From Aliiroseovarius sp. (GTDB lineage: Bacteria > Pseudomonadota > Alphaproteobacteria > Rhodobacterales > Rhodobacteraceae): a DNA stretch of 64,000 nucleotides. The notes below the pieces were generated by a model, which was not told the origin of the DNA, did no database searches, and saw only the letters and a program-made list of their open reading frames with translations. The translations under genes were made by a program, and so were the position numbers. Shown piece after piece: positions 19,235 through 28,100 of the stretch (its first letter is position 1; every line of letters begins with the position of its first letter). Location: assembly GCF_030148435.1 (NCBI RefSeq), contig NZ_JASBTN010000040.1, positions 40,347-104,346 on the forward strand, given 5' to 3'.

Positions 19235-19879
19235 ATGACACAGACGAATTCCAGGGCCCTTCCCAGACCCGAGGCGGTGATCTTCGACATCGGCAACGTG
19301 CTGATCACCTGGCAGCCCGAGCAACATTACGACCGCTGGATCGGCGAGGAACGCCGCCGCGAAATGTTCGCGACCGTGGACCTGCATCACATGAACGAGC
19401 TGGTCGACCGCGGTGGAGATTTTCGCGAGACGATCTATGGCACCGCCGCCGAGTATCCGGAATTCGAACAGGAAATCCGCTGGTGGCATGACCGCTGGCT
19501 GGACCTGGCCACACCGGTAATCGACCTGTCCGTTCGCACGCTGCGGGTGCTCAGGTCCAAGGGCGTGCCGGTCTTTGTACTGTCGAATTTCGGCATCGGC
19601 TCCTTTGCGCTCTCCGAGAGCCGCGAGGACTTTCTGAGCGAATTCGACCGTCGGTACATCTCGGGCCATATGGGGTGCACCAAACCCTCGGCCCGCATCT
19701 ATGAAATGGTCGAACGAGACTGCGGCGTCGCACCTGAGCGCCTGCTGTTTGTCGACGACCGCGCCGAAAACATCGCCGCGGCCGAGGCGCGCGGCTGGCA
19801 GGGGCATATCTTTACCTCGCCCGAGGGCTGGGTGGCGCGCCTGATCATCGCCGGATTGCTGGAGGAGGGCGAGCCGTGA
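19235..19879 (+). CDS. HAD-superfamily hydrolase
   Basis: VIFDIGNVLITWQPEQHY...VFVLSNFG...KPSARIYEMV...LLFVDDRAENI. Confidence 0.9.
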   Translation: MTQTNSRALPRPEAVIFDIGNVLITWQPEQHYDRWIGEERRREMFATVDLHHMNELVDRGGDFRETIYGTAAEYPEFEQEIRWWHDRWLDLATPVIDLSVRTLRVLRSKGVPVFVLSNFGIGSFALSESREDFLSEFDRRYISGHMGCTKPSARIYEMVERDCGVAPERLLFVDDRAENIAAAEARGWQGHIFTSPEGWVARLIIAGLLEEGEP

Positions 19880-20790
19880 GCATCGAAATCGTACCGTTCG
19901 AAGCCGAAGAACACCTGAACTGGTCCACCCTGGGCGACGCCTTTCTGGCCGGACACAAGCTGCCCAGGGCCGAGGTCGGCGATACATTCCTGTATCGTGG
20001 TGAGGACACGATGCTGTCCCGTGCGGCCTGGATCGACGGGCTTGGGTCGGCGGTAAAGACCGCCAATATCGTTCCGGGCAATGTGGCGCGGGGCCTGGGG
20101 TCCATCCAGGGGGCGGTGAACCTTTACAATGATGTGACCGGCGAACTGGAGGCGCTGGTCGATTTCCTGCTTGTGACCAAGTGGAAAACCGCCGGTGACA
20201 GTGTTCTGGGGGCCCGCCTGCTGGCCCGCCCCGACAGCGAGGTTATCCTGATCGTCGGCGCGGGCACCGTCGCGCGCGCATTGCGCGAGGCTTATGGTGC
20301 GACCTTCCCCGCTGCCCGCTTCCTGATCTGGAACCGCAGCCCCGCCGGGGCCGAGGCGATAGCGGCCGACTTCCCCGATACCGAGGTCGCACCCGATCTG
20401 GAGGCCGCCGTGCGCGTGGCTGACATCGTGACCTCCGCCACCATGACCACCGAACCGATCCTCAAGGGTGAGTGGCTGCGCCCCGGCCAGCACCTCGACC
20501 TGATCGGCGCCTACCGCCCGGACATGCGCGAGGCCGATGACGACGTCCTGAAACGGGCCCGCCTGTTCATGGACAGCCGCGACACGGTGCTTGACCATAT
20601 CGGTGAATTCAAGGACCCGCTGGCGCGCGGGATCATTACCCGCGATGATGTGGCAGGCGATTACTATGACGTGGTGAGCGGAGCTTTTTCTCGCAACCCC
20701 GAGGACATTACGCTGTTCAAGAACGGCGGCGGGGCCCACCTGGACCTGATGACCAGCACCTATATCCTGCAAGCGTGGAGAATGAGATGA
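19876..20790 (+). CDS. Ornithine cyclodeaminase/mu-crystallin family protein
   Basis: VKTANIVPGN...SIQGAVNLYNDVTGELEALVDFLLVTKWKTAGDSVLGARLLARPDSEVILIVGAGTVAR. Confidence 0.88.
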   Translation: MSIEIVPFEAEEHLNWSTLGDAFLAGHKLPRAEVGDTFLYRGEDTMLSRAAWIDGLGSAVKTANIVPGNVARGLGSIQGAVNLYNDVTGELEALVDFLLVTKWKTAGDSVLGARLLARPDSEVILIVGAGTVARALREAYGATFPAARFLIWNRSPAGAEAIAADFPDTEVAPDLEAAVRVADIVTSATMTTEPILKGEWLRPGQHLDLIGAYRPDMREADDDVLKRARLFMDSRDTVLDHIGEFKDPLARGIITRDDVAGDYYDVVSGAFSRNPEDITLFKNGGGAHLDLMTSTYILQAWRMR

Positions 20791-21587
20791 GCGCCCCCAG
20801 GATTACAGATCGGATGATCGAGGACTTCCAGCGCGACGGCGTTGTGATGATCCCCGGCGCGCTGACCGATTGGGTCGAGGTGATGCGCGCGGGTGTCGAG
20901 CGCAACTTGGCCTCGCCGGGAGAATATGCGTCGGAAAACGCAGTGACCGAAGGGCGCTTCTTTGACGACTATGTCAACTGGACCCGGATTCCTGAATACG
21001 AGCACCTGATCCGCGAAAGCCCGGCCGGTGAGATCGCCGCGCGGCTCATGCGCAGCGCGCGCGCGCAGTTTTTCCATGACCACGTGCTGGTGAAGGAGCC
21101 GGGCACGCCGAAACCCACGCCCTGGCATCAGGACGGGCCCTATTATTTCGTCGAGGGCGAGCAGACCGCAAGCTTCTGGATCCCGCTCGATCCGGTTGGC
21201 GAGAATTCGCTGCGCTTCATTGCCGGAAGTCACAAATGGGAGCGCATGGTGCGCCCGGTCAGCTGGGCGGATGACAGTGACTTCTATGACGCCGGGCAGG
21301 ACTGGATTGCGGTGCCGGACCCGGATGCCAACCCCGGTGACATGACGGTGCTGGAATGGCCGATGGAGCCGGGTGACGTGGTGGTTTTCGACTATCGCAC
21401 CGTGCATGGCGCGCGTGGCAACTTTGCCGATACCCGCCGCCGGGCACTGTCTCTGCGCTGGATGGGCGACGACGCGCGATACATCGAGCGCCCCGGCCGC
21501 ACATCGCCGCCCTTCCCGGGCCACGGGATGGAGACCGGCCAGCGCCTGCGCGAGGACTGGTTCCCGGTGCTGTGGAGAGCGGCTTGA
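20787..21587 (+). CDS. Phytanoyl-CoA dioxygenase (PhyH) family Fe(II)/2OG oxygenase
   Basis: FQRDGVVMIPGAL...PTPWHQDGPYYFVEG (HxD)...GDVVVFDYRTVHGA. Confidence 0.88.
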   Translation: MSAPRITDRMIEDFQRDGVVMIPGALTDWVEVMRAGVERNLASPGEYASENAVTEGRFFDDYVNWTRIPEYEHLIRESPAGEIAARLMRSARAQFFHDHVLVKEPGTPKPTPWHQDGPYYFVEGEQTASFWIPLDPVGENSLRFIAGSHKWERMVRPVSWADDSDFYDAGQDWIAVPDPDANPGDMTVLEWPMEPGDVVVFDYRTVHGARGNFADTRRRALSLRWMGDDARYIERPGRTSPPFPGHGMETGQRLREDWFPVLWRAA

Positions 21588-22516
21588 TCGGCTATGTTTT
21601 CCTTCTCCTCCTGGCGCTGCTTATCGCCGCTCCCTGGCTGATCGAGCGCACCCGCCGCCCGATGGACGCGGCCGCGCGCCGCGATGCGCCGGGTGAGTTC
21701 GTGACCCTGTCGCGCGGCGTGACCCATTACCAGTGGCACGGCCATGTCGACGGGCCGGTGATCGTGATGGTGCATGGGCTGAGTTCGGCCAGCTGGGTGT
21801 TTTCCGGCCTCTTTCACGGGCTCGGCCTGATGGGATTTCGCATCCTGACCTATGACCTCTACGGGCGGGGATACTCCGACCGTCCCGCCGGGATACAGGA
21901 CAGGGATTTCTTCCTCGGGCAGCTCGAGGAGCTGCTGGCGGCTCTTGGCATTCCCGAGGACAGGGAGATTTGCCTGTTCGGCTATTCCATGGGCGGGTCG
22001 ATTTCGACCTGTTTTGCCGCGAAACACCCCGAGCGGGTGGACCGGCTGTTTCTGCTGGCCCCGGCCGGAATGGATTACACGCCCCATCCGCTGCTGAAGC
22101 AGGCGCGCATCTCAGGGCGGTTCGGCACCTGGCTGTGGATGTGCTTTGGCGGGCTGCTTCTGAAGCGTGGCGCGCGGGCGGATGCGGATGGGGCGACGGT
22201 AATCCCCGACCTGCCCGACCGAATTGCAGCCGACCTTCGTACCAGGGGCTACCTGCGGTCGATCCTGTCCAGCGAGCGCCATATGTTGTGCGAAGAATTG
22301 GAGGCGGAACACCGCGAGCTGTCCAGGATGTATGTGGCCGTTGTCTCGATCTGGGGCGCCGAGGATGACGTGATCCCCGCCAGCGCCATCGGCAAGCTGA
22401 CCGTGTGGAATCGCGACGCCTGGAAGCTGGAAGTGCCCGGCGCGGGCCACGGCATTGGCTACACGCACCCGCAGGAGATCATTGCCGCCGTACAGGAAAA
22501 CCTGCGCGAGGTTTGA
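21584..22516 (+). CDS. Alpha/beta hydrolase with N-terminal TM segment
   Basis: VIVMVHGLSSASWVF...LFGYSMGGSIS nucleophile elbow; TTG start overlaps PhyH stop. Confidence 0.88.
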   Translation: MIGYVFLLLLALLIAAPWLIERTRRPMDAAARRDAPGEFVTLSRGVTHYQWHGHVDGPVIVMVHGLSSASWVFSGLFHGLGLMGFRILTYDLYGRGYSDRPAGIQDRDFFLGQLEELLAALGIPEDREICLFGYSMGGSISTCFAAKHPERVDRLFLLAPAGMDYTPHPLLKQARISGRFGTWLWMCFGGLLLKRGARADADGATVIPDLPDRIAADLRTRGYLRSILSSERHMLCEELEAEHRELSRMYVAVVSIWGAEDDVIPASAIGKLTVWNRDAWKLEVPGAGHGIGYTHPQEIIAAVQENLREV

Positions 22517-22587
22517 GGGCGCGCTCCTGCCCCCTTCCCGCGCCTTCGGCTTGTCAGGGGTTGGGCGTGGCTCACTTCGTGAGCCTG

Positions 22588-22646
22588 GAGGGGCGCTGCC
22601 CCTCGGCCTGGCGGCCTCACCCCGGGATATTTTCAGCAAGGAAAAG
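22588..22646. repeat. Dispersed hairpin repeat, copy C
   Basis: GAGGGGC-GCT-GCCCCTC stem-loop, then CACCCCGGGATATTTTCAGCAAGGAAAAG; between convergent genes. Confidence 0.75.
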
Positions 22647-22679
22647 AGGGAATGGCGCGGGGTGCGCTGGCCTGTGTGT

Positions 22680-23006
22680 TCAAACCCGTGCCTTCTCCAG
22701 CACCTCCATTTCAACCACGCGGCGCACAAACGGGGCCATGCCCGGCGCACCCGAGGCACGGTCCTTGAGGTGAATGCAGACATCCGGGCGGCGCGCGGCT
22801 ATGACGCCGATCAGATCGCCGCGGATGGTATCGTCCAGCCCGGCGCCGATCACCACCGCGCTGATGCCGGGTTCGGCCTCGAGCTGACGGATCACTTCCT
22901 CGCGGTCGTGGGCGCCGAGCCACTGGATCGGCAGATCCTCGAGCTGGCGCGCCACGTTGCTGATCACGTCCGGCAGGCGCCCGACCAACAGAACAACCGG
23001 TTTCAT
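22680..23006 (-). CDS. Receiver-like (Rossmannoid) protein without a phospho-acceptor Asp
   Basis: MKPVVLLVGRLPDVISNVARQLEDLPIQWLGAHDREEVIRQLEAEPGISAVVIGAGLDDTIRGDL. Confidence 0.6.
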   Translation of the reverse strand: MKPVVLLVGRLPDVISNVARQLEDLPIQWLGAHDREEVIRQLEAEPGISAVVIGAGLDDTIRGDLIGVIAARRPDVCIHLKDRASGAPGMAPFVRRVVEMEVLEKARV

Positions 23007-23063
23007 TCATATTCCTCCTTCTGGGTTGCCCCGCCGGCAGTCAGGCGGCCGGCGGGGAAAGTG

Positions 23064-23534
23064 TCAGTGCATGCAGCAGAACGAGCCGTGTTTGGCCCGT
23101 TTCATCAAGCGGTCGAAGTCGCGCCCCCGCATCTCGACAAGGGTGCGGTGGTCGCCGCCTTCGAACCAGACTTTGTCGAGCCCGGTAAGGCTGTCATCGA
23201 CCACAGTCGGCACGTCATAGGCCTCGCCGACAGGCGGGGCTGCGCCAAGGTCGCAATCGTCGAAGAGCTCGCGTACTTCCTCTTCTCCGGCGAGTCCCAG
23301 GCGGCGGTGCATCATGTTCTGCAGCGCGTGCAGGTCGACCTGGTGGTTGCTGGGCACGACCGCCAGCATCGGGCCTTCCTCCATGTGGATCAGGACCGAT
23401 TTCGCCAGGTGATCGCCCGGGATATGGGCGGCCTCGGCGCATTCGGCGGTGGTGACGCTGAACGGGTGTTTGAGCGTCGAGTAGGGGATCTCGCGGGCGC
23501 TCAGGTGGTTTTCAAGGCGTGCGGATAAAGCCAT
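23064..23534 (-). CDS. YbaK/aminoacyl-tRNA deacylase-like protein
   Basis: LENHLSAREIPYSTLKHPFSVTTAECAEAAHIPGDHLAKSVLIHMEEGPMLAVVPSNHQVDL. Confidence 0.85.
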   Translation of the reverse strand: MALSARLENHLSAREIPYSTLKHPFSVTTAECAEAAHIPGDHLAKSVLIHMEEGPMLAVVPSNHQVDLHALQNMMHRRLGLAGEEEVRELFDDCDLGAAPPVGEAYDVPTVVDDSLTGLDKVWFEGGDHRTLVEMRGRDFDRLMKRAKHGSFCCMH

Positions 23535-23703
23535 GGTGTCCTCCGTATTCGCGAAGGCGCCCAAGGTGTGTCCAGTGTCTGGCCTCTGTCTGTGCTGCGT
23601 CGATCCTGTCACCGGGCGCCCGGGGCGCCGTCAGTGCTGTGCCTCCAGTGTGCCCCATATGGGGTGAGTCGGGCAAATTGGGGGGAATTGCCCCCCTTAA
23701 AAC

Positions 23704-23736
23704 AACAAACCCCCGAGGCGGGGCCGCGGGGGTCGT
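23704..23736 (-). terminator. Putative intrinsic terminator downstream of rpsU
   Basis: Minus strand ACCCCCGCGGCCCCGCCTCGGGGGT followed by TTGTTGTTTT. Confidence 0.7.
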
Positions 23737-23778
23737 CGTGGCGTTCGGGGTGAACCCCTCTGCCGGATGCGTCAGACC

Positions 23779-23985
23779 TCAGAGGAGGCCTTCACGCTGC
23801 GCTTTCTTCCGAGCCAGCTTGCGCTGACGGCGAATGGCTTCCGCCTTTTCGCGCGCTTTCTTCTCGGAGGGCTTCTCGAAATGCTGCCGAAGCTTCATCT
23901 CGCGGAAGACACCTTCACGCTGAAGTTTCTTCTTCAGCGCACGAAGCGCCTGGTCTACGTTGTTATCGCGAACCGAAACCTGCAT
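23779..23985 (-). CDS. rpsU: 30S ribosomal protein S21
   Basis: [61 protein letters not shown]. Confidence 0.97.
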   Translation of the reverse strand: MQVSVRDNNVDQALRALKKKLQREGVFREMKLRQHFEKPSEKKAREKAEAIRRQRKLARKKAQREGLL

Positions 23986-24095
23986 GTGGTTGTCACCACC
24001 TTTCTAAGTTGGAGTTTGCAGAATTGCAGGAGCGCCTCCCTTAGCAGGCCTTTGTCCGCTTGTCCAGCTTTGCGCCCTGTGCGACAGTCGCCCCC

Positions 24096-24776
24096 ATGAC
24101 GACAGCACAAGACCTTCTGAACGCCGCCCTTCTGCATGTGCCCTTCGACGGCTGGACCGCGGCATGTTTCGACGCGGCTGCCGCCGATTGCGGGCTCAGC
24201 GCAGACGAGGCGCGGGGCATGTATCCTCGCGGCGCGGTGGATATGGCGCTGGCCTTTCACAGGCAGGGCGACGCGGAGATGGTGGCGCGGCTGAAGGCGG
24301 CCGACCTGGGCGAAATGCGCTTTCGCGACCGGATTGCCGCCGGGGTGCGCATGCGCCTCGAACTGGCCGACAGGGAGGTGGTGCGCCGCGGCATGACGCT
24401 CTTTGCCCTGCCGCAGCATGCAAGCGACGGGGCGGCGGCGCTGTGGGGCACCAGTGACCTGATCTGGACCACGCTGGGCGACAGTTCACGCGACGTGAAC
24501 TGGTACACCAAGCGGGCGACGTTGTCGGCGGTCTACAGTTCCACCGTGCTCTACTGGTTGGGCGATGACAGCGAGGGCCATGCCGCGACCTGGGCCTTTC
24601 TGGACCGGCGTATCGACAATGTAATGAGCTTCGAGAAATTCAAGGCCAAGGCGCGCGACAGCAAGCTTGCCCGGGCCTTCATGGCGGGGCCGGGCAAGAT
24701 CCTCGAGACGATCAAGGCCCCCGGCAGCCCACGCCCGAATTACCCCGGACACTGGGAACAGAAGGAAAACCAATGA
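24096..24776 (+). CDS. COQ9-family protein (ubiquinone biosynthesis accessory)
   Basis: LLNAALLHVPFDGWTAACFDAAAADCGLSADEAR...DVNWYTKRATLSAVYSSTVLYWLGDDS. Confidence 0.9.
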   Translation: MTTAQDLLNAALLHVPFDGWTAACFDAAAADCGLSADEARGMYPRGAVDMALAFHRQGDAEMVARLKAADLGEMRFRDRIAAGVRMRLELADREVVRRGMTLFALPQHASDGAAALWGTSDLIWTTLGDSSRDVNWYTKRATLSAVYSSTVLYWLGDDSEGHAATWAFLDRRIDNVMSFEKFKAKARDSKLARAFMAGPGKILETIKAPGSPRPNYPGHWEQKENQ

Positions 24777-25762
24777 CCCTGCCCACAACCATGCGTGCCG
24801 TCGAGATTTCCGAACCCGGCGGCCCCGAGGTTCTGCGCCCGATCAAGGCGCCCGTGCCCGTGCCCGGTCCCGGCGACATCCTGATCAAGGTGGCGTTTGC
24901 CGGGGTGAACCGCCCCGACGCGCTGCAACGCGCGGGCAGCTACGCGCCGCCGCCGACGGCAAGCCCGCTGCCGGGGCTCGAAGCCTCGGGCGAGGTGGTC
25001 GCTTTGGGCGAGGGCGTGACGCAGTGGAGCCTTGGCGACAAGGTCTGTGCGCTGCTGCCCGGCGGCGGTTACGCGGAATATGTCACCACACCTGCCGCCC
25101 ACGCGCTGCGGGTGCCCGAGGGCATGGGGATGAAACAAGCCGCCTGCCTGCCCGAGACCTTCTTCACCGTCTGGTCCAACGTCTTCATGCGCGGCGGGCT
25201 GCAGGCGGGCGAACGCTTTCTTGTGCATGGCGGCTCGTCCGGCATCGGCACCACCGCGATCCAGCTTGCCAATGCTTTCGGCGCACGGGTCTTCACCACC
25301 GCGGGCTCGGAAGAGAAGTGCCAGGTCTGCCGCGATCTGGGGGCCGAGCGTGCGATCAACTACCGCGAGGAGGATTTCGTCGCGGTGATGAAGCCCGAAG
25401 GCGGGCCGAACCTGGTGCTCGATATGGTCGGCGGCGACTATATTGCACGCAATATCAAGAGCCTGGCGCCGGACGGCCGGATGGTGCACATCGCCTTCCT
25501 TTCGGGCCCCAAGGCCGAGGTCAACTTCGCCCTGATCATGGCCAAGCGCCTGACCGTGACCGGGTCCACCCTGCGCCCGCAGTCGGACCTGGCCAAGGCG
25601 CGTATCGCCGAAGAACTGGCCGAGAAAGTCTGGCCTCTGCTGGATGCGGGCCGGGTGGCACCGGTGATGGACCAGGTCTTTGCCCTCGACGACGCCGCCA
25701 AGGCCCATGCCCGGATGGAGACCAGCCAGCATATCGGCAAGATCGTCCTGCAGGTCGGGTAA
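24773..25762 (+). CDS. NAD(P)H quinone oxidoreductase / zinc-type alcohol dehydrogenase-like
   Basis: MRAVEISEPGGPEVLRP...AGVNRPDALQRAG...FLVHGGSSGIGTTAIQLANAFGARVFTTAGSEEK. Confidence 0.92.
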   Translation: MTLPTTMRAVEISEPGGPEVLRPIKAPVPVPGPGDILIKVAFAGVNRPDALQRAGSYAPPPTASPLPGLEASGEVVALGEGVTQWSLGDKVCALLPGGGYAEYVTTPAAHALRVPEGMGMKQAACLPETFFTVWSNVFMRGGLQAGERFLVHGGSSGIGTTAIQLANAFGARVFTTAGSEEKCQVCRDLGAERAINYREEDFVAVMKPEGGPNLVLDMVGGDYIARNIKSLAPDGRMVHIAFLSGPKAEVNFALIMAKRLTVTGSTLRPQSDLAKARIAEELAEKVWPLLDAGRVAPVMDQVFALDDAAKAHARMETSQHIGKIVLQVG

Positions 25763-25766
25763 GGGG

Positions 25767-26261
25767 ATGTCCGACAAGGACACAGGCCCGGTCCGCCCCA
25801 CCGACGACGAGGCCCGGGCACTGGCCCGCGGCCTGATCGACGGGGCGGGCTTTGCCGCGCTGGGCGTGCTGGACCCCGATACCCGTGCGCCCTTCGTCAC
25901 CCGCATTGCGCTGGCGACGGACCCGGACGGGCATCCGGTCAGCCTGATCTCGGACATCGCTTTTCACAGCAGGGCGCTGAAGGCGAACCCGGCCTGTTCG
26001 TTGCTGGTGGGGGAGCCCGGAGAAAAGGGAAACCCCCTCGTGCACCCGCGCCTGACCCTGACCGCGCGGGCCGAGTTTCCAGAACGCGAAACCAGCCATG
26101 GCGCCCTGCGTGACCACTATCTGACCCGGCACCCCAAGGCGAAACTCTATGTCGATTTCGGTGATTTCCGCTTCGTGAGATTCGCGGTGGAGGCCGGGTT
26201 TCTGAACGGAGGGTTCGGCCAGGCCTTCAGGCTGGCCCCAACCGATATGGGGCTGGGTTAG
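25767..26261 (+). CDS. HugZ-like pyridoxamine 5'-phosphate oxidase-fold protein
   Basis: ARGLIDGAGFAALGVLDPDTRAPFVTRIALATDPDGHPVSLISDIAFHSRALKANPACSLLVGEPG. Confidence 0.82.
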   Translation: MSDKDTGPVRPTDDEARALARGLIDGAGFAALGVLDPDTRAPFVTRIALATDPDGHPVSLISDIAFHSRALKANPACSLLVGEPGEKGNPLVHPRLTLTARAEFPERETSHGALRDHYLTRHPKAKLYVDFGDFRFVRFAVEAGFLNGGFGQAFRLAPTDMGLG

Positions 26262-26266
26262 ACCGA

Positions 26267-26737
26267 TCACACCCGGTGATAGGGGCTGCCCGCCAGGATC
26301 GACGCGGCGCGGTAAAGCTGTTCGGTCAGCATCACCCGCGCCAGCATATGCGGCCAGACCATCTTGCCGAAAGACAACTTCGCATCCGCCCGCCCCCGCA
26401 GGCTGGGGTCGATCCCGTCCGCCCCACCGATGACAAAGGCCAGGTCCCCCCGTCCGTCATCACGCCAACGGCCCAGTTGGGCGGCGAAATCCGGCGAGGA
26501 CATCAGCTTGCCGCGCTCGTCCAGCGCGCAGATCACCGCGCCCCTGGGAATGGAGCGTTCCAGCAGAGCCGCTTCGGCGGCCATGCCGCCCCCTTTCTTG
26601 TCCTCGACCTCGACCACATTGGCCGGGCCCAGGCCCAAGGCCCGCCCGGTGCGGTCAAATCGTGTCAGATAGTCGTCGATCAGCTCACGTTCGGGGCCCG
26701 CCCGCAGGCGGCCCACCGCGCAGATATGGATCCGCAT
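26267..26737 (-). CDS. rlmH: 23S rRNA pseudouridine1915 N3-methyltransferase
   Basis: MRIHICAVGRLRAGPERELIDDYLTRF...FVIGGADGIDPSLR...LSFGKMVWPHMLARVMLTEQLYRAASILAGSPYHR. Confidence 0.96.
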   Translation of the reverse strand: MRIHICAVGRLRAGPERELIDDYLTRFDRTGRALGLGPANVVEVEDKKGGGMAAEAALLERSIPRGAVICALDERGKLMSSPDFAAQLGRWRDDGRGDLAFVIGGADGIDPSLRGRADAKLSFGKMVWPHMLARVMLTEQLYRAASILAGSPYHRV

Positions 26738-26743
26738 CGCGGC

Positions 26744-27289
26744 TCAGTTGCCGGTGCGCGCGGCGCCCGGATCCAGCCACATCTTTTCAAGCTGGTAGAA
26801 CTCGCGCACTTCCGGGCGGAACACATGGACGATCACGTCGCCCGTGTCGATCAGCACCCAGTCGCCCTGGTCCTTGCCCTCGATCTTCGAAAAGATGCCA
26901 AACTCCTGCTTGATGCGATCCGTCAGCTTTTCCGAGATTGCCGCCACCTGGCGCGAGCTGCGGCCCGAGCAGACCACCATGTGGTCGGCCATTTCCGACT
27001 TGCCCGAAAGGTCGATTGTCACGACGTCTTCGGCCTTGTCTTCGTCAAGCGATTTGAGGATGCGGTCAAGCAGGGCGTTGCTTACCGTGAGATCGGATGC
27101 CGTCACCATGGAAGGCTCCGCGTCGGCCGCGTCATCGGCGGCCTTTGTAACATGAGACAGGACATAGTCCTCCTTCACTACACGCCGTCCAGCCCCGGCG
27201 CTGGGCGTACCCTGAAAATAACACCGGGTTTTGCCGATCTCAATGGTTCGCGCGTTCACCAGGCTGCGAGGGGGTGGCAAATCGGCCAC
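26744..27289 (-). CDS. rsfS: Ribosome silencing factor RsfS (true start probably further in, e.g. near 27111)
   Basis: LDEDKAEDVVTIDLSGKSEMADHMVVCSGRSSRQVAAISEKL...WVLIDTGDVIVHVFRPEVREFYQLEKMW. Confidence 0.93.
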   Translation of the reverse strand: MADLPPPRSLVNARTIEIGKTRCYFQGTPSAGAGRRVVKEDYVLSHVTKAADDAADAEPSMVTASDLTVSNALLDRILKSLDEDKAEDVVTIDLSGKSEMADHMVVCSGRSSRQVAAISEKLTDRIKQEFGIFSKIEGKDQGDWVLIDTGDVIVHVFRPEVREFYQLEKMWLDPGAARTGN

Positions 27290-27360
27290 GGCTGGCTGAT
27301 CTGGTGCGCATGGAAGACCCTGAATTCCTGCCGAAAACCTCGGTGCCGAGCGGGGGGAGG

Positions 27361-28017
27361 TTAGCTGGCGCGGGCCTGCAAGACGTCGTGGCGGGCGCGA
27401 AAGCGGCGTTCTTCGGCATCGCTGGGGCGGGCGTCGGTATAGACCTCGATGAAATCGGGCATGCGCGCGATACGTTCCGCGCGGTCTTCCTCGATCTGCA
27501 TCGAGATATAGCCGACCTGAGTATAGATCACCGTCATCGCCCGTGCAGTGGCCTGAGCATCGGAAAACCCGAATCGCAGATACATGTCGGTAATGGCCTT
27601 GCGCCGCCGGGCATCCGCGCGGTCGAGTCTTTCCTGCAATGCCGGATCATTGCGCGCCCAGTTGCGAATCGCCAGGTCCAGCCGCGCGTCGAACAGGTTG
27701 GCATCCAGCCAGCAGTCGAACAGGTTGAACATCGCCTCGCAGATGGTCTCCGCATAGGCCTCGCAGCGGGCAATGAGGTTGCCGGTGTTCTTGTCCTCCC
27801 ACCGGGCCACCATGGCTTCGAGCAGCGCGTCGCGATCCTTGAAATGCCAATAAAATCCCGTGCGTGTCAGTCCCAGCCGCTTGGCCAGGGGCATGACCTT
27901 TACCGCCTCCACCCCGCTTTCGCAGAGCACTTCATGGGCGGCGTTCAGCCACATATCCTCGCTGGCCCGGGTCCGGGTTGCTGGTTTTGCGGCGGCGATA
28001 TGTCGTTTTTGGTCCAT
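27361..28017 (-). CDS. TetR-family transcriptional regulator, divergent to the MttB cassette
   Basis: AHEVLCESGVEAVKVMPLAKRLGLTRTGFYWHFKDRDALLEAMVARWE HTH. Confidence 0.92.
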   Translation of the reverse strand: MDQKRHIAAAKPATRTRASEDMWLNAAHEVLCESGVEAVKVMPLAKRLGLTRTGFYWHFKDRDALLEAMVARWEDKNTGNLIARCEAYAETICEAMFNLFDCWLDANLFDARLDLAIRNWARNDPALQERLDRADARRRKAITDMYLRFGFSDAQATARAMTVIYTQVGYISMQIEEDRAERIARMPDFIEVYTDARPSDAEERRFRARHDVLQARAS

Positions 28018-28036
28018 GGGCGCATTCTTAGAGAAC

Positions 28037-28052
28037 TTGACAGGTATGTCAA
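28037..28052. promoter_or_regulatory. Palindromic operator 1 (TTGACA-GGTA-TGTCAA)
   Basis: Perfect 6-bp arms between tetR and mttB. Confidence 0.75.
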
Positions 28053-28058
28053 TTGTGG

Positions 28059-28072
28059 TGACAGCTATGTCA
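28059..28072. promoter_or_regulatory. Palindromic operator 2 (TGACA-GCTA-TGTCA)
   Basis: Second dyad with the same arm sequence, centre 21 bp from the first. Confidence 0.75.
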
Positions 28073-28100
28073 ACTCAAGTGAATCGTCAGGGAGACAGCG

